NCBI GenBank assembly: GCA_016282455.1
Contig: JAEEKM010000329.1
Span: 1-5,288 of the forward strand
Reading direction: 5' to 3'
Length of the DNA: 5,288 nt
Source: Treponema sp.
GTDB lineage: Bacteria; Spirochaetota; Spirochaetia; Treponematales; Treponemataceae
The notes under the pieces: model-generated
What the model saw: only the letters and a program-made list of their open reading frames with translations
Told to the model about the DNA's origin: nothing
Databases searched by the model: none
Made by a program: the position numbers and the translations under genes
Shown: positions 5,282 through 5,288 of the stretch, in pieces
Layout of the letters: every line of letters begins with the position of its first letter
Numbering within the stretch: position 1 is the first letter of the stretch

Positions 5282-5288
5282 AACTAAA

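Overview
The window looks like ordinary chromosomal DNA of a spirochaete, most likely a Treponema-like bacterium. This placement is an inference. It rests on the AT-rich base composition, the style of the chemoreceptor signalling tip (ASQTNLLAMNAAIEAAHAGEAGKGF), a receptor with its sensor inside the membrane, and sigma70-type promoters with GGAG ribosome sites. No 16S or other marker is present, so a low-GC Firmicute or another spirochaete cannot be excluded. There is no tRNA, rRNA, CRISPR array, insertion sequence or phage gene.

Layout: the left half (1-2424) is a minus-strand cluster of three membrane-protein genes. In transcription order these are a short NfeD protein (2424-1984), a stomatin/paraslipin-type SPFH protein (1885-965), and a YhhN/TMEM86-like (lysoplasmalogenase family) eight-helix membrane protein. 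The last starts at 874 and runs off the left edge. It has no stop codon in the window, so a search limited to complete ORFs would miss it. The gaps of about 98 and 90 nt hold hairpins; the first is followed by a T-run and could attenuate transcription between nfeD and the SPFH gene.

The right half is plus strand. A chemoreceptor gene (2554-4422) is transcribed divergently from nfeD. It encodes six membrane helices, a HAMP-like segment and a full MCP signalling hairpin, and it ends at a strong intrinsic terminator (4447-4490). A class I SAM-dependent methyltransferase-like gene (4550-5281) follows under its own promoter.

How the genes fit together: NfeD and SPFH proteins are classic partners that form membrane scaffolds. 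A YhhN-type lipid enzyme in the same direction suggests a membrane-lipid or membrane-quality theme. The chemoreceptor probably senses a membrane-borne or cytoplasmic cue and signals to CheA/CheW. The methyltransferase has no evident link to its neighbours.

The most distinctive signals are regulatory. Two of the five genes (nfeD and the methyltransferase) lack a Shine-Dalgarno sequence, and their promoters would start transcription at or within about 2 nt of the ATG, suggesting leaderless mRNAs. The divergent nfeD/MCP promoters share an 11-bp inverted repeat spanning both extended -10 elements. I found no convincing evidence of a wholly new system.
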